Of a stretch of 64,000 bases of DNA, positions 42,395 through 51,420 are shown in pieces. How positions within the stretch are numbered: position 1 is the first letter of the stretch; every line of letters starts with the position of its first letter. Source of the DNA: Mucilaginibacter sp. Its GTDB lineage: Bacteria; Bacteroidota; Bacteroidia; Sphingobacteriales; Sphingobacteriaceae. A program made the position numbers and the translations under genes. The notes below the pieces were generated by a model, which saw only the letters and a program-made list of their open reading frames with translations, did no database searches and had not been told where the DNA came from. The DNA lies in assembly GCF_025359345.1 (NCBI RefSeq), contig NZ_JANYGQ010000026.1:310001-374000 (forward strand), in the 5' to 3' direction.

Positions 42395-42925
42395 TTACAC
42401 TTCTTTTGCCATCAATTCCAAAACCTCCTCCCAATTATTAACGCGCTGGTGATGGGTGTGGTTTACATTGTGAAAAGCATTAAACATAATGGTCTTTCCT
42501 TTAAAATAGTCGAGGTTTTTAATATGGTCATCAATCATGTAGTCAGTACCGATGATGCTTTTATCGCCACAAAAAATGATATTACGCCAGCTGATAAATG
42601 GGAAATGCTCGCCAAGCCATTCCAGTTTTTGCGATAAACTGTGCGGGTATTGCATGGCCGCAGAAACGATATAGATATCGAAACTATCGGCCAGTTTTTT
42701 TACCGCTTCAACGGCGCCGGGCATAACAGGCGTAGTGCGGAAATATCCGGGCATAGCCGAGAGTTTAATGTAAGCGTCCTTTTCGGGCACTACATCCTCT
42801 TCCCGGCGGCCATTAAGTTCAGCAGGATGTATTTTAACACCGTAGTGCTGATCGTACCAGGTTAATAGTTGCACCACCTCGTCGGCAATAACACCATCCA
42901 TATCAATAGCAATAGATTTTTTCAT
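42395..42925 (-). CDS. 5'(3')-deoxyribonucleotidase-like HAD protein, copy 1 of tandem pair
   Basis: The protein also has 176 residues and the same motifs: M-D-G-V-I-A-D, Y-I-V-S-A-A-M-Q, C-G-D-K-S-I-I-G-T-D-Y-M-I-D-D-H. The C-terminal 90 residues are nearly the same as in the downstream copy. The pair arose by tandem duplication. The gap between them is 40 bp and the GNAT gene is 11 bp upstream, so all may be cotranscribed. Confidence 0.85.
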   Translation of the reverse strand: MKKSIAIDMDGVIADEVVQLLTWYDQHYGVKIHPAELNGRREEDVVPEKDAYIKLSAMPGYFRTTPVMPGAVEAVKKLADSFDIYIVSAAMQYPHSLSQKLEWLGEHFPFISWRNIIFCGDKSIIGTDYMIDDHIKNLDYFKGKTIMFNAFHNVNHTHHQRVNNWEEVLELMAKEV

Positions 42926-42936
42926 ATAAATAGCTG

Positions 42937-43422
42937 TTACAGTTTTTGGTACATAACGTAAATATTGGTAAGCCCCAACTGCCGGTGATTAAAAGCATCG
43001 GGCACTTCGCCTACTATATTAAAGCCCAGGCTTTGCCAAAGTTTAACTGCCCGTTCATTAGTTTTTACCACGAAGTTAAACTGCATGGCTTTATAGCCAA
43101 GCCGCCGGGCTTCTGTTAGTGAAAACCCACCCATAGCTTTGCCTATACCTTTGCCGGCAAATAATGCCGAAACCATGAAAGCGCCATTAGCCACATGCGA
43201 GCCCAACCCAGGCTGGTTATCACAAATGGCGAATGTGCCAGCTATTTTGCCGTCGTAAAGGGCTAAGTAGGTGTGCTTACCCCGAGCAAACCAATAGGCC
43301 ATCATTTGCTCTCTTGTCGATTCCGGGGCGAACGAGTAGGTATCGCCTCCCTGCAGCACCCGGTGTATTATTTCCCAAATGGCACCCTGATCGGTCTCGG
43401 TAGCTTTTCTTATTTCTATCAT
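42937..43422 (-). CDS. GNAT-family N-acetyltransferase
   Basis: The protein has 161 residues. The acetyl-CoA loop is A-G-K-G-I-G-K-A-M-G-G (motif A), followed by the N-E-R-A-V-K-L-W-Q-S-L-G-F segment common in GNAT enzymes. Substrate unknown. It lies 3 bp after the Crp/Fnr gene and is probably cotranscribed with it. Confidence 0.85.
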   Translation of the reverse strand: MIEIRKATETDQGAIWEIIHRVLQGGDTYSFAPESTREQMMAYWFARGKHTYLALYDGKIAGTFAICDNQPGLGSHVANGAFMVSALFAGKGIGKAMGGFSLTEARRLGYKAMQFNFVVKTNERAVKLWQSLGFNIVGEVPDAFNHRQLGLTNIYVMYQKL

Positions 43423-43425
43423 AAT

Positions 43426-43998
43426 CTAACTGATGTTTTTGCGTATGCGGCTTAACGATTGTGGTGTGATGCCCAGGTATGCGGCAATATCTTTCAAAGG
43501 CACACGCATGGCAATATCCGGTTGCTGCACCGTAAATAACTTATATTGGTTTTCGGCATCAATACCGAGGTAGGTATTGCGCACGTTTACTTTTTCAATT
43601 AAATGCAGCTGGTTAATGTTATCTATTACCTGTTTTAACCAGGGGAGCTGATGGTATAGATCCATCAGTCCGCGTTTGCATATGGATAACACTTCCGCAT
43701 CGCAACAGGCCTGTATGGCAGCTGGTGTTGGCGTTTCCTCATTAAAGCTTTGCAGTATGGAACAGAATTTATTTTCGTTATAAAAAAAGTGGGTAACCTC
43801 AACGCCTTTATCGTTAACCGACATAATCCGGGTCACGCCCCTGCAAACAAAAAACATTTCGCGGCTTACCTTGCCATCACCTTTGAATAAATAATCGCCT
43901 TCTTTAAATTGCCTGGGGATAAAATGGGCTGCGATGATTTGCTCATCCTCAGCGGGAATATGCCTTAGGAGTTTGAGGTAATCGATTAAAGGGTTCAT
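43426..43998 (-). CDS. Crp/Fnr-family transcription regulator
   Basis: The protein has 190 residues. An N-terminal cyclic-nucleotide-binding-like domain (about 10-125, F-K-E-G-D-Y-L-F-K-G-D-G) precedes a C-terminal winged helix (I-A-A-Y-L-G-I-T-P-Q-S-L-S-R-I-R-K). No Cys cluster for an iron-sulfur centre is seen, so it is not an FNR-type oxygen sensor. Ligand unknown. It leads the GNAT and possibly the nucleotidase genes. Confidence 0.87.
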   Translation of the reverse strand: MNPLIDYLKLLRHIPAEDEQIIAAHFIPRQFKEGDYLFKGDGKVSREMFFVCRGVTRIMSVNDKGVEVTHFFYNENKFCSILQSFNEETPTPAAIQACCDAEVLSICKRGLMDLYHQLPWLKQVIDNINQLHLIEKVNVRNTYLGIDAENQYKLFTVQQPDIAMRVPLKDIAAYLGITPQSLSRIRKNIS

Positions 43999-44040
43999 AA
44001 GGCAAATATCTGAAAATCTACAATTAATCGCCGGTCGCCG

Positions 44041-44189
44041 CTGGATTAAAATCCAGCGCTACAATATTGGCCGAGCCTACGGCTCTCGAAAAAAACAATT
44101 ATTTATTTTATGGTGACCAATAATTTTTAATATTAGAAAAATGCAGAGGCAGAGCCTCGACCCATGTTGCAGTGCCGGATTATAATCCG
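44041..44189. repeat. Inverted-repeat element with diverged arms
   Basis: The left arm (CTGGATTAAAATCCAG, 44041-44056, then GAGCC...GGCTC) and the right arm read inverted (CGGATTATAATCCG, 44176-44189, preceded by GAGGC...GCCTC) are homologous, with about two thirds of bases matching over some 45 bp. Each arm has its own small palindromes. The middle is A/T-rich. It fills the gap between the divergent Crp and TetR genes. Confidence 0.65.
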
Positions 44190-44271
44190 TTTTTGAGATC
44201 AGCCTATCTTCCTGACATTCCATCCATAATTAAATGACAATTAAATGAATACACTTAGTAATTTATCGCTG

Positions 44272-44293
44272 TACATTTGCTTAACGGTGTTAA
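44272..44293 (+). promoter_or_regulatory. tetR promoter with overlapping operator
   Basis: TACATTTG (44272-44279) is an exact -7 element. TTAACGGTGTTAA (44281-44293) follows at the expected transcription start and matches the operators at 44952 and 45039 with one change. This predicts autorepression. Confidence 0.7.
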
Positions 44294-44314
44294 ATTATTT
44301 AATACCCACACAAA

Positions 44315-44917
44315 ATGGCTAGTAAAGACAGGATATTACGATTGAAGGAAGAAACCAGGTGCAACATCCTGGAGGCTGCGCTTCAGATCGTTAAGGAAGA
44401 GGGATGGCAAGCCTTGAGCATGCGCAAAATTGCCGACGTGATTGAATATACCGCGCCTATTATATATGAATACTTCAGCAACAAAGAAGCTATACTGTTG
44501 GAATTAACCCGCCAGGGATACTTAAAGCTTTCGAGAGAATTGGAGCAGGCCCGCGACAGGCACCGCTTACCGGCCAAACAGCTGGAAGATATGTGGTTAA
44601 CCTATTGGAACTTTGCTTTTGCAAACAAAGAGATTTACCAGGGAATGTTTGGTGTAACAACAAGTTGCGCCTGCGAAATGGTAAACAATTTACCAGAGGC
44701 GGAAAGGCCCTACGAATTATTCAGCGCCGTGATTGGTGAAATGATGAACATAGACGACCTGGAAGGCGATATAATATGTACAAAGTATTACACTTTTTGG
44801 TCGGTTGTACACGGGCTGGTATCTATTAACCTGTTAAGCCGCGGCTCGTCTGACGAAATTAACCGCCAGGTACTTAAAGATGCAATAGGGGGTATAATCA
44901 GGACGATGGCTGTCTGA
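44315..44917 (+). CDS. TetR-family repressor of the RND efflux operon
   Basis: The protein has 200 residues. The N-terminal HTH (about 10-55) shows I-L-E-A-A-L-Q-I-V-K-E-E-G-W-Q-A-L-S-M-R-K-I-A and Y-E-Y-F-S-N-K-E-A-I-L, typical of TetR. The C-terminal part is helical and binds an unknown drug-like ligand. It precedes the efflux genes on the same strand, and the same 13-bp operator lies before it and before the efflux operon. Confidence 0.9.
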   Translation: MASKDRILRLKEETRCNILEAALQIVKEEGWQALSMRKIADVIEYTAPIIYEYFSNKEAILLELTRQGYLKLSRELEQARDRHRLPAKQLEDMWLTYWNFAFANKEIYQGMFGVTTSCACEMVNNLPEAERPYELFSAVIGEMMNIDDLEGDIICTKYYTFWSVVHGLVSINLLSRGSSDEINRQVLKDAIGGIIRTMAV

Positions 44918-44951
44918 TTTTTTTGACTAAAATAAAACATCATTAAATTAT

Positions 44952-44964
44952 TTAACAGTGTTAA
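44952..44964. promoter_or_regulatory. TetR operator 2
   Basis: TTAACAGTGTTAA is a perfect palindrome around a central base. Confidence 0.65.
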
Positions 44965-45038
44965 TTAAATATTAAATAATCATCAACAACTAATAATTAC
45001 AACTATGAAAGCAATGAACCAAACCCTCCTTCAAATAT

Positions 45039-45051
45039 TTAACACTGTTAA
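45039..45051. promoter_or_regulatory. TetR operator 3
   Basis: TTAACACTGTTAA, the reverse complement of operator 2, with further TTTAA/TTAAA flanks. It lies 140 bp before the adaptor gene. The promoter of the efflux operon itself is not clear. Confidence 0.65.
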
Positions 45052-45190
45052 ACAGTTTAATGATGTTAAAACAAATAATGTTATAACAAGCATTCCAACA
45101 TCATATCACCCGTGTTGCGGGTGATAGATAATCAAATCAACGCACTTACATCATACAACAATGCAACCATACAACAACAAAATAATAATC

Positions 45191-46327
45191 ATGAAAAGTT
45201 TAATCTTAGCGATACTCGCAATATCATTATACAGCTGCTCGCCAAAGCCGCAAACAGCTGCAGCGCCGCCGGCGCCATCACTGCCGGTTGCCGTAATTGC
45301 CACGGGCAATGACACCACTTACCAGGAATACCCTGCATCGGTAGAAGGTACCGTAAACGTAGAAGTGCGCCCGCAGGTAAGCGGAACACTGGATAAAGTA
45401 TTTGTTGACGAAGGTGCTTTTGTAAGCGCCGGTCAGCCTTTATTTAAAATAAACGACCAGCCATACCGCGCTGCGTTAAACAATGCGTTGGCCAGCCAGC
45501 ATGCGGCCGAAGCAGCTGCGGGCAACGCCGACCTGGAAGTTAACAAGCTTATCCCGCTGGTTGAAAACAAGGTAGTATCAGATTACCAGTTAAAAACAGC
45601 CAAAGCCGCTGTACAAGTCGCCAAAGCCAATATTGAATCGGCTAAAGCAAACGTGGCCACTGCGCAAATCAACTTAGGGTATACTTTAATTAAAGCCCCG
45701 GTTAACGGTTACATAGGCCGCTTAAACAAGAAGCAAGGAAGCCTTGTTGGCGCCGCCGATCCGGAAGCACTTACACAGTTATCTGATGTGCACGATGTAC
45801 ACGTTTACTTCTCACTTAGCGAAAAGGACTTTGTAAGCTTTAAAGAACAATACGCCGGCTCAACCCTTACCGATAAATTGAAACAGGTGCCTATGGTATC
45901 GCTGGTGTTAGCTGATAACACTGCTTACGGCAAACAAGGTAAAGTTGATATGATTGACGGCCAGTTTGATAAAACAACAGGCGCCATCACTTTAAGGGCA
46001 AGCTTTTCTAACCCGCAAGGTTTACTGCGCTCTGGCAATACCGGTAAAATCCGCTTAAGCCTGCAGCACAAAGATGTGTTGCTGGTGCCTCAATCGGCCA
46101 CTATTGATATGCAGGACAAAGTATTCGTTTTCGCAGTAGCCGACAGCAACAAGGTTAAAAAGCAGGCCATTACCGTAGTAGGCAAAAGCGGCGACAATTA
46201 CCTGGTTAAAGATGGTATAAAAGTGGGCGACAAAATTGTGCTTTCTGGCTTCGATCATTTGCAGGACGGCACCATCATAAAGCCTGAGGCAGCGAAAGAT
46301 AAGACCGCTGCACTTGCTAAAAACTAA
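45191..46327 (+). CDS. RND efflux periplasmic adaptor (HlyD/AcrA type)
   Basis: The protein has 378 residues from the ATG at 45191; the earlier ATG at 45161 adds ten polar residues before the signal and is less likely. The lipobox is L-Y-S-C-S. Then come the barrel-sandwich (V-E-V-R-P-Q-V-S-G-T-L-D-K-V-F-V-D-E-G), a short helical hairpin (about 90-150), and the beta-barrel and membrane-proximal domains. It links pump and outer-membrane channel. The first gene of the operon. Confidence 0.92.
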   Translation: MKSLILAILAISLYSCSPKPQTAAAPPAPSLPVAVIATGNDTTYQEYPASVEGTVNVEVRPQVSGTLDKVFVDEGAFVSAGQPLFKINDQPYRAALNNALASQHAAEAAAGNADLEVNKLIPLVENKVVSDYQLKTAKAAVQVAKANIESAKANVATAQINLGYTLIKAPVNGYIGRLNKKQGSLVGAADPEALTQLSDVHDVHVYFSLSEKDFVSFKEQYAGSTLTDKLKQVPMVSLVLADNTAYGKQGKVDMIDGQFDKTTGAITLRASFSNPQGLLRSGNTGKIRLSLQHKDVLLVPQSATIDMQDKVFVFAVADSNKVKKQAITVVGKSGDNYLVKDGIKVGDKIVLSGFDHLQDGTIIKPEAAKDKTAALAKN

Positions 46328-46335
46328 TTGAAAAA

Positions 46336-46434
46336 GAGTCAAGAATCAAGAAATCAAGAGTCAAGATAAAACGTCATATCGAACATAATTGGAAGACAAT
46401 AATTCTGTCTTGGTTCCTGACTCTTGACCTCTTA
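46336..46434. repeat. TCAAGA-word hairpin between adaptor and pump genes
   Basis: Words (G)TCAAGA and ATCAAGA repeat at 46336-46366; TCAAGAGTCA (46354-46363) pairs with TGACTCTTGA (46418-46427). It fills most of the 125-bp intercistronic gap. Confidence 0.6.
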
Positions 46435-46452
46435 AATCTAAATTAAAAAGTC

Positions 46453-49400
46453 ATGTTAAAAAAATTCATAGAAAGACCGGTACTCGCTACCGTAATTTCA
46501 ACCTTACTGGTGATACTGGGCGTGCTCGGTTTAACCAGGCTGCCCTTGCAGCAATTTCCTGACATTGCTCCGCCGTCGGTACTGGTAACAGCCATTTACC
46601 CGGGCGCCAATGCCGAAACCGTTTTGCGCTCCGTAGCGCCATCGCTCGAAGAATCTATCAACGGTGTTGAGAACATGACTTACATGAGCTCGACCGCCAG
46701 TAACGATGGTACTTTAGCAATTACCGTATATTTTAAATTGGGCACCGATGCCGACCAGGCCGCGGTTAACGTTCAAAACCGTGTGGCCCAGGCCACCAGC
46801 CAACTGCCTGCCGAAGTAGTGCAGCAGGGCGTTACCACTGCCAAACAGGAAAATAGCTTTATTATGGCTATTGGTATGTTTACCGAGGATGAAAAGAAAT
46901 ACGATCAGACATTTATTGCCAACTATGCGCAAATAAATATCATCCCCGAAATTAAACGTATCCCCGGTGTAGGTTCGGCTGCCATATTCGGTGGCTTAAA
47001 AGATTATTCGATGCGTGTGTGGTTGAACCCATCACAAATGGAAACTTACCACATTACCCCAACCGAAATATTTGCAGCTATACAGGATAAAAGTTTGGAA
47101 GCCGCTCCCGGCCGTTTTGGCGAGCGTAGCAAAGAGGCATTTGAATATGTAATAAAGTACAAAGGCAAGCTTGCAAAACCCGAAGAATATGAAAATATAC
47201 CTATACGCTCAAATTCAGATGGTTCGGTATTGCGCTTAAAAGATGTGGCCCGCGTTGAGCTTGGCTCTTACTCGTATACCAGTATAACCCGTTTAAACGG
47301 TAAAAAAGGTATCGGTATCGGCGTTATCCAGTTATCAGGCTCTAATGCCAACAAGATACAGATTGAGATAAACGACCTGATGGCTAAGTCTGCAAAAGAC
47401 TTTCCAGATGGCGTTAAATACAACATCTTTTACAGCACCAAAATTGCGCTGGACGAATCTATCACCCAGGTAAAACACACGCTTATCGAGGCATTTATAC
47501 TCGTGTTCCTGGTGGTATTTGTCTTCCTGCAGGATTTCAGGTCAACGCTTATTCCTGCCATAGCGGTTCCGGTGGCCATTATCGGTACGTTTTTCTTTAT
47601 GTCAATATTTGGCTTCTCTATCAACCTGCTAACCCTGTTCGCGTTGGTATTGGCTATAGGTATCGTAGTGGATGACGCGATAGTGGTGGTCGAGGCCGTG
47701 CACGCCAAAATGGAGCACAAAGGCCTCGGTCCAAAAGAGGCAACACTCGAAGCGATGCACGAAATTACCGGTGCCCTGATATCTATCACACTGGTAATGG
47801 CAGCAGTATTTTTACCGGTCGGTTTCCTTGAAGGGTCGACAGGCGTATTCTACCGCCAGTTTGCCTTTACCATGGCAATCGCTATCGTAATATCGGCATT
47901 AAACGCATTAACGTTGAGTCCTGCTTTAGCAGCATTATTTTTGAAACCCTTGCACCATGACAGTAATGGTCAGCCGGTTAAAACAACTTTTAAACAACGT
48001 TTCTTCAATGGATTCAATACCAGCTTTACTTCACTAACCAATAAATACGTTGGCGGGCTTAAGTTTTTAACCAAAAATAAATGGGTTGGCATTACGGGCC
48101 TGGCTATAGTAACATTTGCTGTAGTAATGATGGTAAGGACCACTAAAACAGGCTTTATACCAACAGAAGACCAAGGCTTTATTGCCATTGCAGTAAATAC
48201 CCCTTCAGGTACCTCGCTCGACCGTACCTCGCAAGTAATGGAAGATGCCGAATCGAAGGTAGGTAAAAATCCTGCTGCACGGTTTGTAACATCGGTACCA
48301 GGCTTTAACCTGCTTACCAAATCAAACAGTCCATCATCGGCCATCTTCTTCGTATTGCTGAAGAAACCCGAAGAACGTGGCGCGGTAAAAGATATCAATG
48401 CTATAATGACCCAGATACGCGGCGATTTAGGCGCGGTGCACGGTGGCAGTTTCTTCGTGTTCAGCTTCCCAACTGTTCCCGGTTTTAGTAACGTTGAGGC
48501 CCTCGACTTTGTATTGCAGGATAAAACCAGCGGCAAGCTGGACAAATTCAGCGGTATATCAACCAAGTTTATTACCGAGTTGATGAAGAAACCGGCAGTT
48601 GCTTTTGCTTTTACTTCGTTCAAAGCCGATTACCCGCAGTTACAATTAGACGTTGACGATGATAAGGCTAACCAGCTTGGTGTAAGCGTGAAAGATATAC
48701 TGCAAACCATGCAGGTGTATTTTGGTAGTGCCCAGGTGTCGGACTTCAACCGCTTCGGTAAATACTACCGTGTACAGGTACAGGCAGATATTGCCGATCG
48801 TGCTGATCCTTCATCTATCGATCGTGTCTTCGTGAAAAACAAAACAGGAGAAATGGTGCCGATCAATTCACTGGTTAAATTAACCCGTGTTTATGGTTCT
48901 GAAACTGCATCGCGTTACAACCTGTTCAACTCTATCGAAATAAATGCGATACCAAAACCAGGCTTTAGCTCGGGCGAGGCTATCAAAGCGATAGAGGAGA
49001 CAGCAAAAGAACAGTTGCCATTGGGTTATACTTATGACTTTACCGGTCAAACCCGCGAAGAAATATCTTCAAATGGTCAGTCGACAGCGGTATTCCTTTT
49101 GTGTTTGGTGTTTGTGTACTTCCTGCTGTCAGCACAATATGAAAGCTATATTTTGCCACTGGCGGTTATTTTCTCCATTCCAACAGGTGTACTGGGCGTA
49201 TTTATCGCCATCGGCCTTACAGGTATCGAGAATAACATCTATGTACAGGTGGCGCTCATCATGCTCATTGGCTTGCTGGCCAAAAACGCGATTTTGATTG
49301 TAGAGTTCGCGGTGCAGCGGCGAAAGGCAGGCTTGTCGCTTATCGCGTCAGCAATTGAGGCAGCCAAATTAAGGCTTCGCCCGATTATCATGACGTCGCT

Positions 49401-49665
49401 GGCCTTTGTGTTCGGTTTGTTCCCGATGAGTATTGCCACCGGTCCGTCAGCACAAGGTAACCACTCTATCAGTATCGCCGCAGCAGGTGGTATGGTTTCG
49501 GGGGTTATCCTCGGTCTGTTTATCATTCCGGTTCTGTTCGTAATATTCCAGGGCTTGCAGGAAAGAATAACCGGCGCACCCGAACCAGTGTTAACGGCTG
49601 ATGGTGTTAGCGATGGAAAAAATAATAACCATGCGGTTGCGCTGCAAGGCGAACTGACTGCATAA
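46453..49665 (+). CDS. RND efflux pump, inner-membrane permease (AcrB/HAE1 type)
   Basis: The protein has 1070 residues, the full HAE1 length, with 12 membrane segments and two large periplasmic loops. It starts M-L-K-K-F-I-E-R-P-V-L-A. The proton relay is visible as G-I-V-V-D-D-A-I-V-V-V-E-A (two Asp in TM4), with the partner Lys in G-L-L-A-K-N-A-I-L-I-V-E (TM10). It exports hydrophobic compounds using the proton gradient. The last 25 residues are polar. Confidence 0.95.
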   Translation: MLKKFIERPVLATVISTLLVILGVLGLTRLPLQQFPDIAPPSVLVTAIYPGANAETVLRSVAPSLEESINGVENMTYMSSTASNDGTLAITVYFKLGTDADQAAVNVQNRVAQATSQLPAEVVQQGVTTAKQENSFIMAIGMFTEDEKKYDQTFIANYAQINIIPEIKRIPGVGSAAIFGGLKDYSMRVWLNPSQMETYHITPTEIFAAIQDKSLEAAPGRFGERSKEAFEYVIKYKGKLAKPEEYENIPIRSNSDGSVLRLKDVARVELGSYSYTSITRLNGKKGIGIGVIQLSGSNANKIQIEINDLMAKSAKDFPDGVKYNIFYSTKIALDESITQVKHTLIEAFILVFLVVFVFLQDFRSTLIPAIAVPVAIIGTFFFMSIFGFSINLLTLFALVLAIGIVVDDAIVVVEAVHAKMEHKGLGPKEATLEAMHEITGALISITLVMAAVFLPVGFLEGSTGVFYRQFAFTMAIAIVISALNALTLSPALAALFLKPLHHDSNGQPVKTTFKQRFFNGFNTSFTSLTNKYVGGLKFLTKNKWVGITGLAIVTFAVVMMVRTTKTGFIPTEDQGFIAIAVNTPSGTSLDRTSQVMEDAESKVGKNPAARFVTSVPGFNLLTKSNSPSSAIFFVLLKKPEERGAVKDINAIMTQIRGDLGAVHGGSFFVFSFPTVPGFSNVEALDFVLQDKTSGKLDKFSGISTKFITELMKKPAVAFAFTSFKADYPQLQLDVDDDKANQLGVSVKDILQTMQVYFGSAQVSDFNRFGKYYRVQVQADIADRADPSSIDRVFVKNKTGEMVPINSLVKLTRVYGSETASRYNLFNSIEINAIPKPGFSSGEAIKAIEETAKEQLPLGYTYDFTGQTREEISSNGQSTAVFLLCLVFVYFLLSAQYESYILPLAVIFSIPTGVLGVFIAIGLTGIENNIYVQVALIMLIGLLAKNAILIVEFAVQRRKAGLSLIASAIEAAKLRLRPIIMTSLAFVFGLFPMSIATGPSAQGNHSISIAAAGGMVSGVILGLFIIPVLFVIFQGLQERITGAPEPVLTADGVSDGKNNNHAVALQGELTA

Positions 49666-49676
49666 AAATAAGAGAA

Positions 49677-49747
49677 GTGCGATTTCGTCCCCTGAAGACG
49701 GGAATGGGAAAGTGAAAATCGAAGGTTTCCAGGGGATGGAATCGCAC
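49677..49747. repeat. Long hairpin between pump and outer-membrane channel genes
   Basis: The 18-bp arms (starting GTGCGATTTC at 49677; ending GGAATCGCAC at 49747) match at 16 of 18 positions. It may tune the ratio of pump to channel mRNA. Confidence 0.65.
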
Positions 49748-49778
49748 TAAATAATCTCAACAATAAATAGAAAGCAAA

Positions 49779-51200
49779 ATGAAAAATTATATAAGCGTAT
49801 CCATTTTGATACTAACATTATCGGTGCTGAGCGCCTGTAAGGTGTCAAAGGATGTAGAAACACCCAAGCCGGCATTACCTGAAACCTTCAGGAATGCAGC
49901 TACAACCGGCGATACCAGCAGCATTGCTGATATACAATGGAAACAGTTTTTTACCGAAGCTACTCTACAAAAGCTGATTGATAGCGCCATCGTAAAAAAC
50001 TACGATATGCAGATTGCTGTTAAAAATATCGAAGCATCGCAATTGCTGTTTAAGCAGGTAAAATGGAACAATGTTCCGCAGGTTGATTTAAACGTTACCG
50101 CCAGTTCAAGCCGCCCGTCGGATAACAGTATTAACGGTTTAAGCCTGAGCCAGAATAATATCGGCTCAAAGCATGTTGAAGATTATTCAGCAAACTTAGC
50201 CGTATCATGGGAAGCTGATATATGGGGCAAAATCCATAACCAGCAACGGACTGCTTTGGCTGCTTACCTGCAAACACAGGAAGCTAAAAAAGCTATCCAG
50301 ACCAGCCTGGTTGCAAGTGTATCGCAAGGTTATTACAACCTGTTGATGCTTGACGCCCAGCTTGACATTGCACAAAAAAATGTGAAGCTGAATGACAGCA
50401 CTTTGCGTATAATCAAGCTGCAATATGATGCAGGCCAGGTAACCTCGTTAGCCGTTCAACAGGCCGAAGCCCAAAAGCAGGCAGCCGAACAATTAGTGCC
50501 ACAGTTTGAACAAAACCTAACCATACAGGAAAATGCCCTGCGTATTTTAACCGGCGAATTGCCTGATAAAATTGCAAGGAATTCGAACCTGGATGCAATG
50601 GTGATCCCTGCAAATGTGGCTACCGGCGTGCCATCGGCCATGGTAAGCCGCAGGCCCGATGTAAGGAGCGCCGAGCTTGAATTAATGATAGCCAACAGCA
50701 AAGTAGGCATTACCAAAGCCGAAATGTATCCTGCATTGCGCATAACTGCCGAAGGCGGTGTAAACTCGTTCAAGGCCAGTAATTGGTTTAATATCCCCGC
50801 ATCATTATTTGGTGTGGTTGCCGGAAGCGTAGTGCAGCCATTGTTCGATCACAAACGCTTAAAAACCGATTATGAAGTTGCGCAGGTTAACCGTGAAAAA
50901 ACAGTGTTGCAGTTCCGTCAGTCGGTTTTAAATGCAGTTGGCGAAGTATCTGATGCGTTGGTGAAAATTGATAAGCTGAAATCGCAGCAGGTAATAGCCG
51001 CTAACAGGGTGAATACCTTACAACAAGCAACAAAAAATGCCAATCTGCTGTTTAAAAATGGCCTTGCAAACTACCTGGAAGTAATAACAGCGCAGGGCAA
51101 CGTACTGCAAAGCGAGCTGGAGCTGGCATCAATAAAAAGAGACGAATTAAGCGCAGTGTCTGAATTATACAGGTCGCTGGGCGGTGGTTGGAAAAACTAA
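49779..51200 (+). CDS. RND efflux outer-membrane factor (OprM/NodT type)
   Basis: The protein has 473 residues. The lipobox is L-S-A-C-K. Two tandem OEP domains follow (about 60-250 and 260-465), with V-S-W-E-A-D-I-W-G-K-I-H and the typical V-S-R-R-P-D-V-R-S-A-E. It forms the trimeric exit channel. Third gene of the operon. Confidence 0.92.
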   Translation: MKNYISVSILILTLSVLSACKVSKDVETPKPALPETFRNAATTGDTSSIADIQWKQFFTEATLQKLIDSAIVKNYDMQIAVKNIEASQLLFKQVKWNNVPQVDLNVTASSSRPSDNSINGLSLSQNNIGSKHVEDYSANLAVSWEADIWGKIHNQQRTALAAYLQTQEAKKAIQTSLVASVSQGYYNLLMLDAQLDIAQKNVKLNDSTLRIIKLQYDAGQVTSLAVQQAEAQKQAAEQLVPQFEQNLTIQENALRILTGELPDKIARNSNLDAMVIPANVATGVPSAMVSRRPDVRSAELELMIANSKVGITKAEMYPALRITAEGGVNSFKASNWFNIPASLFGVVAGSVVQPLFDHKRLKTDYEVAQVNREKTVLQFRQSVLNAVGEVSDALVKIDKLKSQQVIAANRVNTLQQATKNANLLFKNGLANYLEVITAQGNVLQSELELASIKRDELSAVSELYRSLGGGWKN

Positions 51201-51212
51201 AAATTAGTACCC

Positions 51213-51335
51213 ATGAAAGAATTTGTAGTATCAAGAAGCAAGCTACTTTTTTGTTCGATAAAAGAATGGAACGTCACCCTTGTGTTTTGGGCAGCTGTGC
51301 TGGTGATTGAGGTGGCGATGAATGTGTTAAAGTAA
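51213..51335 (+). CDS. Possible 40-residue single-pass membrane protein at the end of the efflux operon
   Basis: The frame starts 13 bp after the channel gene stop. It reads M-K-E-F-V-V-S-R-S-K near the start and ends with one hydrophobic helix (V-T-L-V-F-W-A-A-V-L-V-I-E-V-A-M-N-V-L-K). A strong terminator follows at 51383. Position, polar start and helix suggest a real small protein; an AcrZ-like pump accessory role is only a guess. Confidence 0.5.
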   Translation: MKEFVVSRSKLLFCSIKEWNVTLVFWAAVLVIEVAMNVLK

Positions 51336-51382
51336 GATCTTTATAGATTTTGATCTGATTACCGGGTCATAAATAATCCCCT

Positions 51383-51420
51383 CGGGACAACACCATAAAC
51401 CGGCCTGTTGTCCCGTTTTT
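51383..51420 (+). terminator. Terminator of the efflux operon
   Basis: CGGGACAACA (51383-51392) pairs perfectly with TGTTGTCCCG (51406-51415), followed by T residues. Confidence 0.88.

Noticed and set aside
45005..45124. 39-residue frame between tetR and the efflux adaptor
   Set aside because: It covers TetR operator 3 and has irregular composition; more likely regulatory DNA than coding.
47970..48623. 217-residue frame antisense to the RND pump
   Set aside because: Shadow of the pump gene; no family features.
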